This document shows, piece after piece, positions 1-10,532 of a DNA stretch of 64,000 nucleotides. Every line of letters starts with the position of its first letter. Position 1 is the stretch's first letter. A program made the translations under genes and the position numbers. This DNA is from Kribbella steppae (GTDB taxonomy: Bacteria; Actinomycetota; Actinomycetes; Propionibacteriales; Kribbellaceae): the NCBI RefSeq assembly GCF_004342025.1, contig NZ_SLWN01000001.1, positions 727,972 through 791,971 of the forward strand, read 5' to 3'. A model generated the notes under the pieces. The model searched no databases and was not told the origin of the DNA. It saw nothing but the letters and a program-made list of their open reading frames with translations.

Positions 1-1214
1 AGTTCGGCCAGCAGCATCGGTACGTCGGCCGCGTCGATCGGATCGCCCGTACACACACCCGCCACCGCGTCCAGCGTGAACGGCGACCCGAGCACCGACG
101 CCCGGTACAGCAACTGCCGAGCGGCGTCCGAGAGCGCGTCCACACTCCACGCGATCGTGTCGGCCAGCGTCCGCTGGTGCGGTGCGCCGAACCGCCGCGG
201 CCCGGACAGCAGCCGGAACCGGTCGTCCAGCGCGGCCAGTATCGTCTCCACCGACAGCGACCCGGCCCGCGCGGCCGCCAGCTCCAACGCCAGCGGCAGA
301 CCGTCCAGCCGACGGCACAGCCGAGCGACGGTCGAAGCGTTCTCCTCGGTCAGCTGGAAGTCGGGCCGGACCCTGGCCACCCGCCGGCAGAACATCTCCA
401 CTGCCGGGCTGGCCGCGATCTCCTCGAAGTCCTTGTCGTTCGCCGGTACGCCGAGCACCGCCACCCGCCGGACCACCTCGTCGGGCAGGCCGAGCGGGAT
501 CCGCGACGTCACCAGTACGCCGACGCCCGGGAAGCTGCGGACCATCCGGTTCGCCACCGTCGCGACCCCGTCGAGCACGTGCTCGGCGTTGTCCTCGACG
601 ATGACCAGGTCGCCGGGCTGGCGACCGGACAGTACGTCGTCCAGGTCCGACGTACCGGGTGCGGTGCCGAAGGCGTCCAGGATGGCCGACGGTACGGCGG
701 CATCGCGCTGAACGGTCGTGAGGTCGACGACCACGACGGTGGTGTCGACACCGGAGAACCGGTCGGCCGCGGCCAGTGCGAGCTCGGTCTTGCCGACACC
801 ACCCGGGCCGACGAGCGTGACGAGCCGGTTCTGCCGTAGCAGCACCTCCAGCTCCAGCAGCTCCTGCTCACGTCCGACGAGACCGTCGGGAATGGGCCTG
901 GTGCCGCGCCAGCGCAGTCCGGTCGGCGCGGGGTCGGCCACTGCGATCACCGGGCGCACCACAGTCCCGTGCCCGGCCGCGGCGAGGAAGCGTTCGGCGT
1001 CACCGTCGTGCAGACCGAGCGCTGAACCGAGCAGCCGGACGGAGTCCTTGCGGGGCCGCGCCACCCGGCCGGCCTCCAGCTCACGGATGGTCCGCACGCT
1101 GAGCCCGGCCCGGTCGGCCAGCTCCTCCTGCGAGAGCCCTGCCTGAACCCTCAAGTCGAGCAAGAGATCGGCGAAACCCCGCCGTCCCTCAGCCCGGCCA
1201 TCCGTGTCCGACAA
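1..1214 (-). CDS. XRE-type helix-turn-helix / NB-ARC ATPase regulator, partial (C-terminus off the left edge)
   Basis: The frame is open from a TTG start to the window edge with no stop, so at least 404 residues are present and the C-terminus is missing. An in-frame stop lies three codons upstream of the TTG, and an AGAGGGG ribosome binding site sits about 9 nt before it, which fixes this start. Residues about 10-65 form a Cro/C1-type helix-turn-helix (QAGLSQEELADRAGLSVRTI). A Walker A motif, GPGGVGKTELA, follows at about residue 140, typical of the AfsR/NB-ARC (STAND) ATPases; such proteins usually end in TPR or WD repeats, which would lie outside the window. It is probably a signal-dependent transcription factor of unknown target. 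Confidence 0.85.
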   Translation of the reverse strand, partial: MSDTDGRAEGRRGFADLLLDLRVQAGLSQEELADRAGLSVRTIRELEAGRVARPRKDSVRLLGSALGLHDGDAERFLAAAGHGTVVRPVIAVADPAPTGLRWRGTRPIPDGLVGREQELLELEVLLRQNRLVTLVGPGGVGKTELALAAADRFSGVDTTVVVVDLTTVQRDAAVPSAILDAFGTAPGTSDLDDVLSGRQPGDLVIVEDNAEHVLDGVATVANRMVRSFPGVGVLVTSRIPLGLPDEVVRRVAVLGVPANDKDFEEIAASPAVEMFCRRVARVRPDFQLTEENASTVARLCRRLDGLPLALELAAARAGSLSVETILAALDDRFRLLSGPRRFGAPHQRTLADTIAWSVDALSDAARQLLYRASVLGSPFTLDAVAGVCTGDPIDAADVPMLLAE

Positions 1215-1693
1215 AGCCCGTCACCCCTCTTGAGCCTCACGTTCCCGTCACAACATAGCGTGACTGGGCTGTCCGCGCCGGGGACGCCCGGTGGCATGAG
1301 ATGCGGCGCAGGTCACACGAAACGGTTGATGAGGGCAACAAGTTTGATTCAGGTTCGAATTAGTGAACCTACAGGAATGACTGTTTCAAGCGGTCGCGCG
1401 AACCGAGGCGGATTCATTTTCACCGGTGTACAGGGAAAGCACTCCGGTCCAGTCCTCGAGTCGGGCGCTGGTGTCGGCCCGGCCGGTGTCGGCATTCAGC
1501 AGGCTCCCGTCACAAATACCACGCGTGGCGCGGATCAGGAGTTCGGTGCCTAGCCCCACCCACTGGGCCCGAAGGGTGTCAAGCGCTGCCATGTGGGCAA
1601 TTCAAGCGGAGTCGTGTTTCACATGCGTAACGCCACCCGCAACATCACGATAAGTCACAAGAATTCCGGAACACCTTGTTACCTGGTGGTCCA
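1215..1693. other. Intergenic region with an operator-like inverted repeat
   Basis: About 480 bases without a convincing gene. The stretch around 1310-1390 is clearly more AT-rich than its surroundings. It holds an inverted repeat AGGTTC-N8-GAACCT at 1351-1370, the right size for a dimeric repressor. No RNA gene was recognised. A 68-codon reading frame inside it is listed separately with low confidence. Confidence 0.5.
1386..1592 (-). CDS. Possible small hypothetical protein (68 aa)
   Basis: A 68-codon frame starts with ATG (MAALDTLRAQWVGLG...) and contains no recognisable domain, signal peptide or membrane segment. Roughly three quarters of the third codon positions are G or C, less than in neighbouring genes but above random expectation for this AT-richer patch. 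No ribosome binding site is visible upstream. It could equally be a chance open frame. Confidence 0.2.
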   Translation of the reverse strand: MAALDTLRAQWVGLGTELLIRATRGICDGSLLNADTGRADTSARLEDWTGVLSLYTGENESASVRATA

Positions 1694-2113
1694 TTAACCG
1701 GGCAGCCAGGAAAGCCGGACCTGCCGGCGGGGATTGTCGACGTTGGTGTCGACCAGGCAGATGGATTGCCAGGTGCCGAGCATCATCCGCCCGTCCAGCA
1801 CCGGGATGCTGGCAAAAGGTGGCACCAGAGCGGGCAGCACGTGGTCGCGACCGTGGCCCTGGCTGCCGTGCCGATGGCGCCAACTGAAGTCGCGCGGCAG
1901 CAGCTGCTCGAGCACCGCCAGCAGATCGGTGTCGCTGCCCGCGCCGGTCTCCAGGATCGCGATCCCGGCCGTCGCGTGTGGCACGAACATGTGCAGCAGT
2001 CCGTCGCCCTGGGCCTGGTGGGCCTCACGGGCGACGAACTGCTCGCACCTGCTCGTCAGGTCGAAGACAACCTCGGTACCGCCGGTCGCGACATCGATCA
2101 GCTCAGAACGCAT
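1694..2113 (-). CDS. YjbQ/UPF0047 family protein (secondary thiamine-phosphate synthase-like)
   Basis: A 139-residue protein matching the small single-domain YjbQ (UPF0047) family over its whole length. The hallmark region FVPHATAGIAILE at about residues 43-55 holds the conserved histidine. The H-rich segment RHRHGSQGHGRDH (about 78-90) and LGTWQSICLVDTN (about 112-124) complete the family pattern. Some members have weak thiamine-phosphate synthase activity, but the physiological role of the family is uncertain. It lies just downstream of leuS in the same direction, about 37 bases away, and may be co-transcribed with it. Confidence 0.85.
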   Translation of the reverse strand: MRSELIDVATGGTEVVFDLTSRCEQFVAREAHQAQGDGLLHMFVPHATAGIAILETGAGSDTDLLAVLEQLLPRDFSWRHRHGSQGHGRDHVLPALVPPFASIPVLDGRMMLGTWQSICLVDTNVDNPRRQVRLSWLPG

Positions 2114-2150
2114 CTGAGCAGACTAGTCCGTGTCCGAGCAGACACGGACC

Positions 2151-4631
<2,481 letters not shown>

Positions 4632-4694
4632 GGTCCTACTCCATGCTTCGTGTGTTGTTGAGCCTAAATCTGCCAGAAGGCATACCTAGAAATG

Positions 4695-4718
4695 AAAAAG
4701 CCCCTCGCACAGGAGGGG
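4695..4718 (-). terminator. Intrinsic terminator in the leuS leader (candidate attenuator)
   Basis: Read on the minus strand, a CCCCTC / GAGGGG stem with a 6-nt loop is followed directly by CTTTTTC. It lies between the leader peptide and the leuS start, inside the 5' leader, where a terminator makes sense only as an attenuator. A second perfect stem, GGCGCT / AGCGCC at 4733-4746, lies just upstream and could take part in alternative folding; the antiterminator itself was not traced. Confidence 0.6.
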
Positions 4719-4761
4719 ACGCCGCACTGACCGGCGCTCTAGCGCCTGGATGCCAGTACGG

Positions 4762-4788
4762 CTAACTAAGGAGCAGGCTCACTCGCAT
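4762..4788 (-). CDS. leuS leader peptide MRVSLLLS (candidate Leu attenuation peptide)
   Basis: An 8-codon reading frame, ATG CGA GTG AGC CTG CTC CTT AGT then TAG, carries three consecutive leucine codons upstream of the leucyl-tRNA synthetase gene. It has no ribosome binding site, but a TAGACT hexamer ends 6 nt before the ATG, so the transcript probably begins at the A of the start codon. Leu codons in tandem, a downstream terminator and the identity of the regulated gene all fit classical ribosome-mediated attenuation by leucyl-tRNA shortage. Confidence 0.6.
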   Translation of the reverse strand: MRVSLLLS

Positions 4789-4792
4789 GTCG

Positions 4793-5428
4793 TCAGTCTA
4801 GCGCGTCCGGCCGGAGTCCGGACAACAAGGCCTCGAGGGCGAACTCGAACCGCGCGTCGGCACCCGGCGGAGATGCCGCACGCACCGCCTCGGCCAGCAA
4901 CGGAAACTCGGCCGGATCCAGGGTCGCCAGGTGGTCCACCGGGTCATCCGCCGGCGCGGGTGCGGTGACCACGTGCCCGACGACGAAGCCGGTCACGGCG
5001 TACAGCACATCCAGAGCGTCGGCGGGCTGCAGCCCAGCTGCCCGCATGCTTTCCAGAGCCGCCTCCATCACTTGCAGGTTCTGTGCCGTGACGGCAGGCC
5101 GCGATGCGACCAGGGCCACCACGTTCGGGTGCGCGAGCAAGGTGGTTCGCAACGCTCGTGCGTACCCATGCAGGCCTTCCTGCCATGAGGCCGCCTCGAA
5201 CGCCGGCGGGGCGATCGGTGCGACGAGCAGCTCGACCAGACCGTCCAGCAAGGCGTCCTTGTTCGGCACGTGGTGGTAGATGGTCATCGCCTCGACGCCC
5301 AGTTCCGCGCCGAGCCGGCGCATCGAGAGCGCCTTCAGCCCTTCGCGATCGGCCAGTGCGAGGGCGGCCCGAAGCACCGCCTCGCGCGTCAGCCCCACGC
5401 TGTGGCCAGGGGTACGGCGGCCAGGCAT
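4793..5428 (-). CDS. TetR family transcriptional repressor
   Basis: A 211-residue one-component regulator. The N-terminal DNA-binding domain (about residues 12-60) has the TetR pattern TREAVLRAALALADREGLKA followed by AMTIYHHVPNKDALLDG. The remainder is a helical ligand-binding domain of the TetR C-terminal type. The chosen ATG has a GAGGGAG site 5-6 nt upstream; a longer open frame continues upstream but crosses the operators and the divergent gene. It is transcribed away from a small membrane protein gene, and two near-identical palindromes fill the shared promoter, so it very likely represses itself and that gene. The inducer is unknown. Confidence 0.9.
   Translation of the reverse strand: MPGRRTPGHSVGLTREAVLRAALALADREGLKALSMRRLGAELGVEAMTIYHHVPNKDALLDGLVELLVAPIAPPAFEAASWQEGLHGYARALRTTLLAHPNVVALVASRPAVTAQNLQVMEAALESMRAAGLQPADALDVLYAVTGFVVGHVVTAPAPADDPVDHLATLDPAEFPLLAEAVRAASPPGADARFEFALEALLSGLRPDALD
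4795..4825 (-). promoter_or_regulatory. Candidate leuS promoter inside the 3' end of the TetR gene
   Basis: On the minus strand a TTGTCC (4820-4825) and a TAGACT (4795-4800) are separated by 19 nt. The -10 hexamer overlaps the last codons of the upstream TetR gene, and the expected start of transcription coincides with the ATG of the leader peptide. Confidence 0.5.
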
Positions 5429-5451
5429 CGAAACTCCCTCGGCTTGAGGAT

Positions 5452-5466
5452 TCTTACGACGTAAGA
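5452..5466. promoter_or_regulatory. TetR operator 1
   Basis: The inverted repeat TCTTAC-GAC-GTAAGA lies 24 bases upstream of the TetR start codon. It has the same half-sites as operator 2, whose centre is 31 bp away, about three helical turns, so the two dimers would bind the same DNA face. Confidence 0.75.
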
Positions 5467-5482
5467 TTACCGTGGATTGGAA

Positions 5483-5497
5483 TCTTACAGCGTAAGA
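5483..5497. promoter_or_regulatory. TetR operator 2
   Basis: The inverted repeat TCTTAC-AGC-GTAAGA ends 12 bases before the start codon of the divergent membrane protein gene. A bound repressor would block access to its translation-initiation region or promoter. Confidence 0.75.
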
Positions 5498-5509
5498 ATG
5501 GAGATTGCG

Positions 5510-5962
5510 ATGACCACCATCGCCGCACCACCCCGCTCGCCGGCCTACGTCAGAAAGGCGCTGTACGCCGGTCTGGCGCTGACCCTCATCGCCGTCCTCG
5601 CCCCGCTGATCGACCTCGTGACGGCCGACAGCATCGGCGACCACGTCCGGGCCGCCTATCCCGGCTGGTCCGCCGATCTGGTCGCCAAGGACCGGAACGC
5701 CATCACCATCTATCTGGTGGCAGTCGGAGTCCTCGGCCTCGCGGGCTGGGTGTGGTCGATCGTGGCGGTGGCCCGCGGCAACCGCCGGGTCCGTGGGATC
5801 GGCACCACGCTGTTCGTCATCGGCGCGACCGTCCAGCTCATCGGCCTGTCCGTCGGCGGCGAGGCCTACACCACGATCGTGCCGACGTTCCACGGCGTAC
5901 TCGGCTTCCTGCCGTCACTCGCAGGCCTGGTCGCCGTCGTCGGCCTCTGGCGGCACAAGTAG
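5510..5962 (+). CDS. Small four-helix membrane protein under TetR control
   Basis: A 150-residue integral membrane protein with four hydrophobic segments, at about 17-37, 65-88, 97-117 and 123-147. No catalytic motif is visible. The ATG used here (MTTIAAPPRSP) has GGAG 7 nt upstream; an ATG four codons earlier touches operator 2 and is less likely. Its divergent arrangement with the TetR gene and the two operators suggest it is the repressor's main target, perhaps a stress- or solute-responsive protein. The function is unknown. Confidence 0.8.
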   Translation: MTTIAAPPRSPAYVRKALYAGLALTLIAVLAPLIDLVTADSIGDHVRAAYPGWSADLVAKDRNAITIYLVAVGVLGLAGWVWSIVAVARGNRRVRGIGTTLFVIGATVQLIGLSVGGEAYTTIVPTFHGVLGFLPSLAGLVAVVGLWRHK

Positions 5963-5995
5963 GTGCCGCGACCCACTGAGACGGGTCGCGGCACC
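5962..5995. terminator. Bidirectional terminator hairpin
   Basis: A perfect 13-bp stem, GGTGCCGCGACCC / GGGTCGCGGCACC, with an 8-nt loop sits between the stop codons of two convergent genes. It can serve both strands. Confidence 0.8.
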
Positions 5996-6010
5996 AGTAG
6001 CGCGGGACAA

Positions 6011-6871
6011 TCAGCCGAGCGGCACACCGAACGTCTTCAGCCAGTCCTGGACGACCTTGATGTCGATCCGCTGCAGACCGTCGAGGTAGCGGCAGTTCTG
6101 TGTGTAGCCGTAGCTGGTCACCGTCACCACGTAACCACCGTGGTACGTCGGCCCGCCGGAGTCACCGAAGCAGGTGCCGCCGGTGCCGCGCTTGTCGTGC
6201 TCGTTGCCGTTCACCTGCAGGATCTGCGGGGTAAGTTTCTGGCCAGGCTCCTCGGCCCAGCGGCGCAGCAGTGGGTACGACATCGGCGTGGGCTTCTGCG
6301 GGCCGGAGTCGGCCTTGCGGACCTCGGTCCCGTAGCCGACCGACGTGAAGATCGTGCTGTTCAGCTTCGGCTGCTGGTAGGCGTTCAGGTAATTGGCCGG
6401 CGCGATCTTCGCCGGCGCGATGTTCGTCACCGGACGGTCGAGCACGATCACCCCGACGTCGTTCCAGTTGTTCAGGTCGGTGAAATCGGAGTACTGCGGG
6501 TGCGAGGCCGCCGTACCGGACTTGTAGCCGGCCTTCTCCAGCTCGGCCTGGGTGTAGCCCTTCGCCGGGTCCGTCGCGACCGGGAAAGGCGACGGCGGCT
6601 GCTCGGCGATCACCGAGTCGAACGTGACCAGCGTCTTGCCGAGTGTGCCCTGGGTGCAATGGGCCGCGGTCACCAGCACCGTCGGCGACACCAGGGTCGC
6701 CGTACAGCGGAAGCGTCCGTCGGGCATGTAGAACAGGATCAGACCGACATTGGGATGGCCGTTCCCGTCCGGCTCGCCTCCGGTGATGGCGGACGCGGGC
6801 ACCAGGGATGTGGCTGCGAGGCCGAGCGCCAGCGCGATGACGCCGGCGATTCGGCTGAGGCGACCCCTCAT
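6011..6871 (-). CDS. Secreted trypsin-like serine protease (S1 family)
   Basis: A 286-residue secreted protein. Residues 1-28 form a Sec-type signal peptide (charged MRGRLSR, hydrophobic core, cleavage near ASA-IT). The chymotrypsin fold triad can be read directly: His71 in VTAAHC, Asp138 in NDVGVIVLD and Ser238 in CFGDSGGP. The mature enzyme begins ITGGEPDG, and no long propeptide separates signal and catalytic domain. Paired cysteines flank the His and Ser motifs as in S1 proteases. It is probably an extracellular endopeptidase of broad nutritional or processing role; the substrate is unknown. It is transcribed alone. Confidence 0.93.
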   Translation of the reverse strand: MRGRLSRIAGVIALALGLAATSLVPASAITGGEPDGNGHPNVGLILFYMPDGRFRCTATLVSPTVLVTAAHCTQGTLGKTLVTFDSVIAEQPPSPFPVATDPAKGYTQAELEKAGYKSGTAASHPQYSDFTDLNNWNDVGVIVLDRPVTNIAPAKIAPANYLNAYQQPKLNSTIFTSVGYGTEVRKADSGPQKPTPMSYPLLRRWAEEPGQKLTPQILQVNGNEHDKRGTGGTCFGDSGGPTYHGGYVVTVTSYGYTQNCRYLDGLQRIDIKVVQDWLKTFGVPLG

Positions 6872-6984
6872 ATGTCTCCTCCAGGAGTACGGCGGAAATA
6901 CCTGGGTGCATTTGAGCAGTCACCGTCTGCCCTGTCCAGACGTCAATTGACTACTCTCCGTGTCAGATCCTTGGCAGAGGTGGG

Positions 6985-7902
6985 TCAGACGAACTCTGTG
7001 CCGCCGGCGCGCCGGTGCTCGCCCGGCGTGCGTCCGTAGTGCCGCCGGAAAGCCGTCGAGAACGGGCGTACGTCGGAATAGCCGCAAGCGCGCGCCACCT
7101 CGGTCACGGTCACCGAAGGGTCCAGCAGCAACTGCGCGGCGAGCTCGAGACGCAGCCGGCGCAAGGTGGACATGATCGACGCACCCGTCTGCTGGTGGAA
7201 CAGGCGCTCCGCGTGCCGCTCCGACAGGTGTGCGACCGCGGCGACGTCCCTGACGGTGATCGGCCGGGACAGGTTGTCCCGGAGGTGCCGCTGCATTGCT
7301 TCGACCACCAGCGGACCGCGGTCACGCCGGACTGGCTCTACTGCCAGGTCATCGTCGAGTGCGAAGGCTCGTGCGGTCTCCACCACGAGTGTGGAGCCGA
7401 GTGCGCCGAGTGCGGTGCCGTAGCCGGCGATCGGCGCAGCCGCCTCGGCCGCGAGCGCAGTGATGAGGGACGGCAGGGAGCCGGTCCGACTCGACACCAC
7501 CGGCCCATCGGGCCGAGTCAGTCCGGACCACCAACCAGACTCGTCGGGAGCTGCCGTCGGTCGGCCATCGGAGGCGCCCGGGCGGAAGGTGAAGCCCCAG
7601 AAGGCGATGCCCAGCGGCTCAGACCGGCTGGACTCGATCTCGTGCACGTCACCCGGGCGGGCGATGAACACCGACCCGGGCTGCACGTCGTACTGCGTGT
7701 CTCCCGAGTTGAAGCGGCCGGAGCCGGAGTAGGCCAGGCAGACCTCGTGGAACGAGTGGCTGTGCCAGTAGTTGCGCCAGTACTCCGGCTGGTAGTGCCC
7801 CCAGCTCAGGAAGTCCGCACGGAACCCGTCGACCTCGCAGGACTCCAGCAGCCCCGCGAGGTCGACGAAACGGTCCGCGTCAGCGACATCCGCGAGGGTC
7901 AA
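6985..7902 (-). CDS. AraC family transcriptional regulator with cupin sensor
   Basis: A 305-residue regulator. The N-terminal half is a cupin-like sensor (WHSHSFHEVCLAYSG and VQPGSVFIARPGDVHEIE, about residues 47-90). The C-terminal 100 residues hold two helix-turn-helix motifs, including ITVRDVAAVAHLSERHAERLF and VTEVARACGYSDVRPFSTAFRRHYG. Translation begins at a TTG that overlaps the stop of the upstream dioxygenase gene, so the two are translationally coupled. In this family such pairs often mean the regulator controls its own operon; the effector here may be a substrate of the dioxygenase. Confidence 0.92.
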   Translation of the reverse strand: MTLADVADADRFVDLAGLLESCEVDGFRADFLSWGHYQPEYWRNYWHSHSFHEVCLAYSGSGRFNSGDTQYDVQPGSVFIARPGDVHEIESSRSEPLGIAFWGFTFRPGASDGRPTAAPDESGWWSGLTRPDGPVVSSRTGSLPSLITALAAEAAAPIAGYGTALGALGSTLVVETARAFALDDDLAVEPVRRDRGPLVVEAMQRHLRDNLSRPITVRDVAAVAHLSERHAERLFHQQTGASIMSTLRRLRLELAAQLLLDPSVTVTEVARACGYSDVRPFSTAFRRHYGRTPGEHRRAGGTEFV

Positions 7903-8666
7903 ACAGCACTCCTGCCCGTCGGGTCGACTCCACGAAGCATCATGCCCTGACCGAGGGAGAACTCGTGCGTCTTCACCGTCGGCGGGTCCGCCGGGTCGCG
8001 GTACTGGATCAGCCAGGTGGTCCGGGCCTGATCACTCACGTTCACCCCGGACCCGTGCACGGTCAGGTAGGTGAAGAACAGTACGTCGCCCGCCTCGGCC
8101 GGCTGCGGTGTCGCCGACTCGAACGGTACGTCGGGCAGGTGGTACGAGCCCTCCGGGTCGTGCTCGCGCGGACCGTCCTTGTGGCTGCCCGGGATGACCC
8201 GGACACAGCCCTTCTCGACCGGTGCGTCGTCGAAGTGGAAGATCGCCGCGCCCATCCGGTGGTACTTGTGCGGGAAGAACGGGTAGTCCTGGTGCAGCGG
8301 GAACGGCGAACCGTTCTCCGGCGGCTTCACGAACAGCTTGGTGTGGTGCAGCTGCACGTTCTCCACCCCCATCACCGCGGCGGCCACGTCGGTGAACCGC
8401 GGGTCCACCAGCAGCCGGGAGAAGGCGGCGTCGTAGAACTGCGCGTCGTGCAGATGCTGCAGCTTCGTCGGTGCATCGGTCATGTCACGCGCGGCGGCCC
8501 AGGTGGGGTCGTCGCCCCGGTTCAGCAACGCCAGCAGGTCGTGGCTGCGCTGCCGGTAGTAGGCCGCTTCTTCCTTGCTGAGCAGGCCTTTCACCAGTAC
8601 GAAGCCGTCCTCGGCATACTGCCGAGCCAGCGTCGTCAGGTCAGCGCCGCTCGAAGTGATCGTCAT
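7899..8666 (-). CDS. Phytanoyl-CoA dioxygenase (PhyH) family non-haem Fe(II)/2-oxoglutarate enzyme
   Basis: A 255-residue enzyme of the PhyH superfamily. The iron-binding facial triad is visible as His125-X-Asp127 (LHQDYPF) and His204 (TVHGSGVN), and Arg215 is the likely 2-oxoglutarate carboxylate ligand. Additional family features are the CVRVIPGSHKDG loop (about 154-165) and the jelly-roll segments around it. The ATG has GGAGGA 7 nt upstream. It is the first gene of a two-gene operon with an AraC regulator. It probably hydroxylates a small organic substrate; the sequence does not say which. Confidence 0.9.
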   Translation of the reverse strand: MTITSSGADLTTLARQYAEDGFVLVKGLLSKEEAAYYRQRSHDLLALLNRGDDPTWAAARDMTDAPTKLQHLHDAQFYDAAFSRLLVDPRFTDVAAAVMGVENVQLHHTKLFVKPPENGSPFPLHQDYPFFPHKYHRMGAAIFHFDDAPVEKGCVRVIPGSHKDGPREHDPEGSYHLPDVPFESATPQPAEAGDVLFFTYLTVHGSGVNVSDQARTTWLIQYRDPADPPTVKTHEFSLGQGMMLRGVDPTGRSAV

Positions 8667-8705
8667 CTCGAAGTCCTCCTGATCGGGTACTTCGAGCGTA
8701 GGAAA

Positions 8706-8743
8706 ATCGGCGCCCGGACGGCAGGACCGCTCCGGACGCCGAT
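8706..8743 (-). terminator. Terminator downstream of the GMC oxidoreductase gene
   Basis: Read on the minus strand, two 12-nt arms (ATCGGCGTCCGG and CCGGGCGCCGAT, one mismatch) around a 14-nt loop are followed by TTTTCC. The hairpin separates the GMC operon from the dioxygenase operon. Confidence 0.7.
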
Positions 8744-8762
8744 GTTCGTCAAACGGACACGC

Positions 8763-10532
8763 TCACAACCCGAGCTGTCCCAACCGCACGCTGATCCGCG
8801 GATCCGTGGACACCACAGGGGAGCTCGAGCGCACCCACGGATCCCCGTCGAAGTACGTCTGGAGGATCTTCTCCGCCGTACGCGTCGCCAGCGCCTGCGC
8901 CGTCAGTGTCGGGTTCGGCCCGCCGAGGCCGTTCGAGAGGGCGGAGTTGTCCGCCACGAACAGCCGCTTCACCGCGCGGGTCTCGCCGCGCGGATCGACC
9001 ACGGAGTTCCGCTCCGAGGAACCCATCCGCATCGAGGACTGGACGTGCAGGATGAGCGGCGCCCAGTCGATCCGGTAGACCTTCTTCGCCCCGGCGCCGC
9101 GGAGCAGCTCGGCCGCCTTGCGGGCCATGAACTCGCGGTTCCGCAGCGTCCGCGCGGTCCGCTGCCGCTGCTTGAAGGTGACCTTCGGGATCGGCCCGTT
9201 CTCGTCCGCGGGCAAGGCCGAGAGGGTGACCCGGTTCTGCGCCTCGACGTCGTCGTCGGTGATCACCAGCACGCTCAGCAGCCGATCCAGTCCGTGCGAC
9301 AGGACCTCCTTCAGCTCCGGCCCCATCACTCGCCCGGCCGGTCCGTCCCACGGCCCGGTCCGCCCGCGACCGTTCTTGTACTGCCCACGGATCCCGCTGT
9401 CCGACAAGGTCCCAGCGAACGCGGCCAACGCCGGCGGCAGGCCGACGTTCTCCAAGCCGCCGTACGGCGGGTAGTCCAGCCGCGCACTCGAGCCGACGCC
9501 CTTCGGATTGCCGGTGTAGTCGTCGAAGACCCCGAACACCCAGTCGAAGAAGTGATCGGTGTAGCCGCGGCCGACCCAGCCGTTCGGATTCGGCAACCCG
9601 CTGTTGAACCACAGCCGCGGGTTCTCCGTGCAGCCACCCGACATCACCACGACGCGAGCGTCCTCACGATGCTCGGAGCCGTTGGACAGCCAGGTCACCC
9701 CGGTCGCAGTCAGTACGCCGTGCCGCTTCTCCGCGTGGACACGGGTGACGAACGCATCGGTGATCAAATCCACCGGCCGCCCGCCACGCGCCCATACCTC
9801 GGCCGTCAACGCCATCGGCACGTAGCTGTTGTCCGTCGACCGCTTGGCGAATTGGTTGCGCGGGGCACCATTCGGTCGCATGCAGCCCTGGAAGCAGTAC
9901 CCGCAGAAGGTGCAGCCGGTCGCCTGCGGATAGTTCAGCAGGTCCTTGTCCGACGTCTTCCCGGCCGTCCCGCCCGGCTGCAGGATCGCGTTCTCCTGCG
10001 GCCGGTACGACGGCCGATGCGTCGTCTTGGTGGTCTGCACCGGCAGCCCGAGGGTCTCGGCGCCGCGGAAGAAGGTCTGCTCCTTGTGGCCCATCGCCGC
10101 CGTCATCACCGGCATCGTCGCCTCGACCCATTCGAAGTACGGCACCAGCTCGCCGTACGTGAACGGGAACCGGTGGTCGACGTCGTAGCCGTTCCGGTCG
10201 GCGCCGTCGTACCCCTCGAAGACGCCTGGGTACGCGCGCGGGTAGTTGCCGTAGAAGTGTTGGGTGGTGCCGCCGACACCGGACAGCTGCCAGACGAACG
10301 AGTTCTGCGGCCACTCCCGGAACCAGGCGGGCTTCGAGCGGTCCGACGGACCCCAGCGCAGGTAGCCGGTCAGCGGGTTGTTCGCGTCGTCCTCGAAGGT
10401 CGTCCACTCCTCCCGCGGGTTGGCGTGCCGCGGCCCGGCCTCGAGCAGCAGTACGTCGAGACCCTGCGCGGCCAACTCCTTGGCCACCACCGGTCCACCG
10501 CCGCCGGCCCCGATCACGATGACGTCGCGCAT
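8763..10532 (-). CDS. GMC-family FAD oxidoreductase (gluconate/sorbitol dehydrogenase-like large subunit)
   Basis: A 589-residue flavoprotein. MRDVIVIGAGGGGPVVAKEL is the FAD-binding Rossmann glycine motif at the N-terminus. A cysteine-rich stretch GCTFCGYCFQGC lies near residues 205-217. The GMC C-terminal domain contains SSMRMG and DNSALSNGLGGPNPTLT. The ATG overlaps the stop of the upstream small-subunit gene by one base (TGATG) with AGGAGGTG upstream; a longer frame exists but runs into that gene. It has no signal peptide. Pairing with a Tat-signal small subunit suggests export of the folded complex by hitchhiking, as in the gluconate 2-dehydrogenase type. It probably oxidises a sugar or alcohol outside the membrane. 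Confidence 0.9.
   Translation of the reverse strand: MRDVIVIGAGGGGPVVAKELAAQGLDVLLLEAGPRHANPREEWTTFEDDANNPLTGYLRWGPSDRSKPAWFREWPQNSFVWQLSGVGGTTQHFYGNYPRAYPGVFEGYDGADRNGYDVDHRFPFTYGELVPYFEWVEATMPVMTAAMGHKEQTFFRGAETLGLPVQTTKTTHRPSYRPQENAILQPGGTAGKTSDKDLLNYPQATGCTFCGYCFQGCMRPNGAPRNQFAKRSTDNSYVPMALTAEVWARGGRPVDLITDAFVTRVHAEKRHGVLTATGVTWLSNGSEHREDARVVVMSGGCTENPRLWFNSGLPNPNGWVGRGYTDHFFDWVFGVFDDYTGNPKGVGSSARLDYPPYGGLENVGLPPALAAFAGTLSDSGIRGQYKNGRGRTGPWDGPAGRVMGPELKEVLSHGLDRLLSVLVITDDDVEAQNRVTLSALPADENGPIPKVTFKQRQRTARTLRNREFMARKAAELLRGAGAKKVYRIDWAPLILHVQSSMRMGSSERNSVVDPRGETRAVKRLFVADNSALSNGLGGPNPTLTAQALATRTAEKILQTYFDGDPWVRSSSPVVSTDPRISVRLGQLGL

Noticed and set aside
4632..4790. T-box riboswitch before leuS
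   Set aside because: No T-box sequence (AGGGTGGNACCGCG-like) or specifier stem is present; the Leu-codon mini-ORF explains the terminator better.
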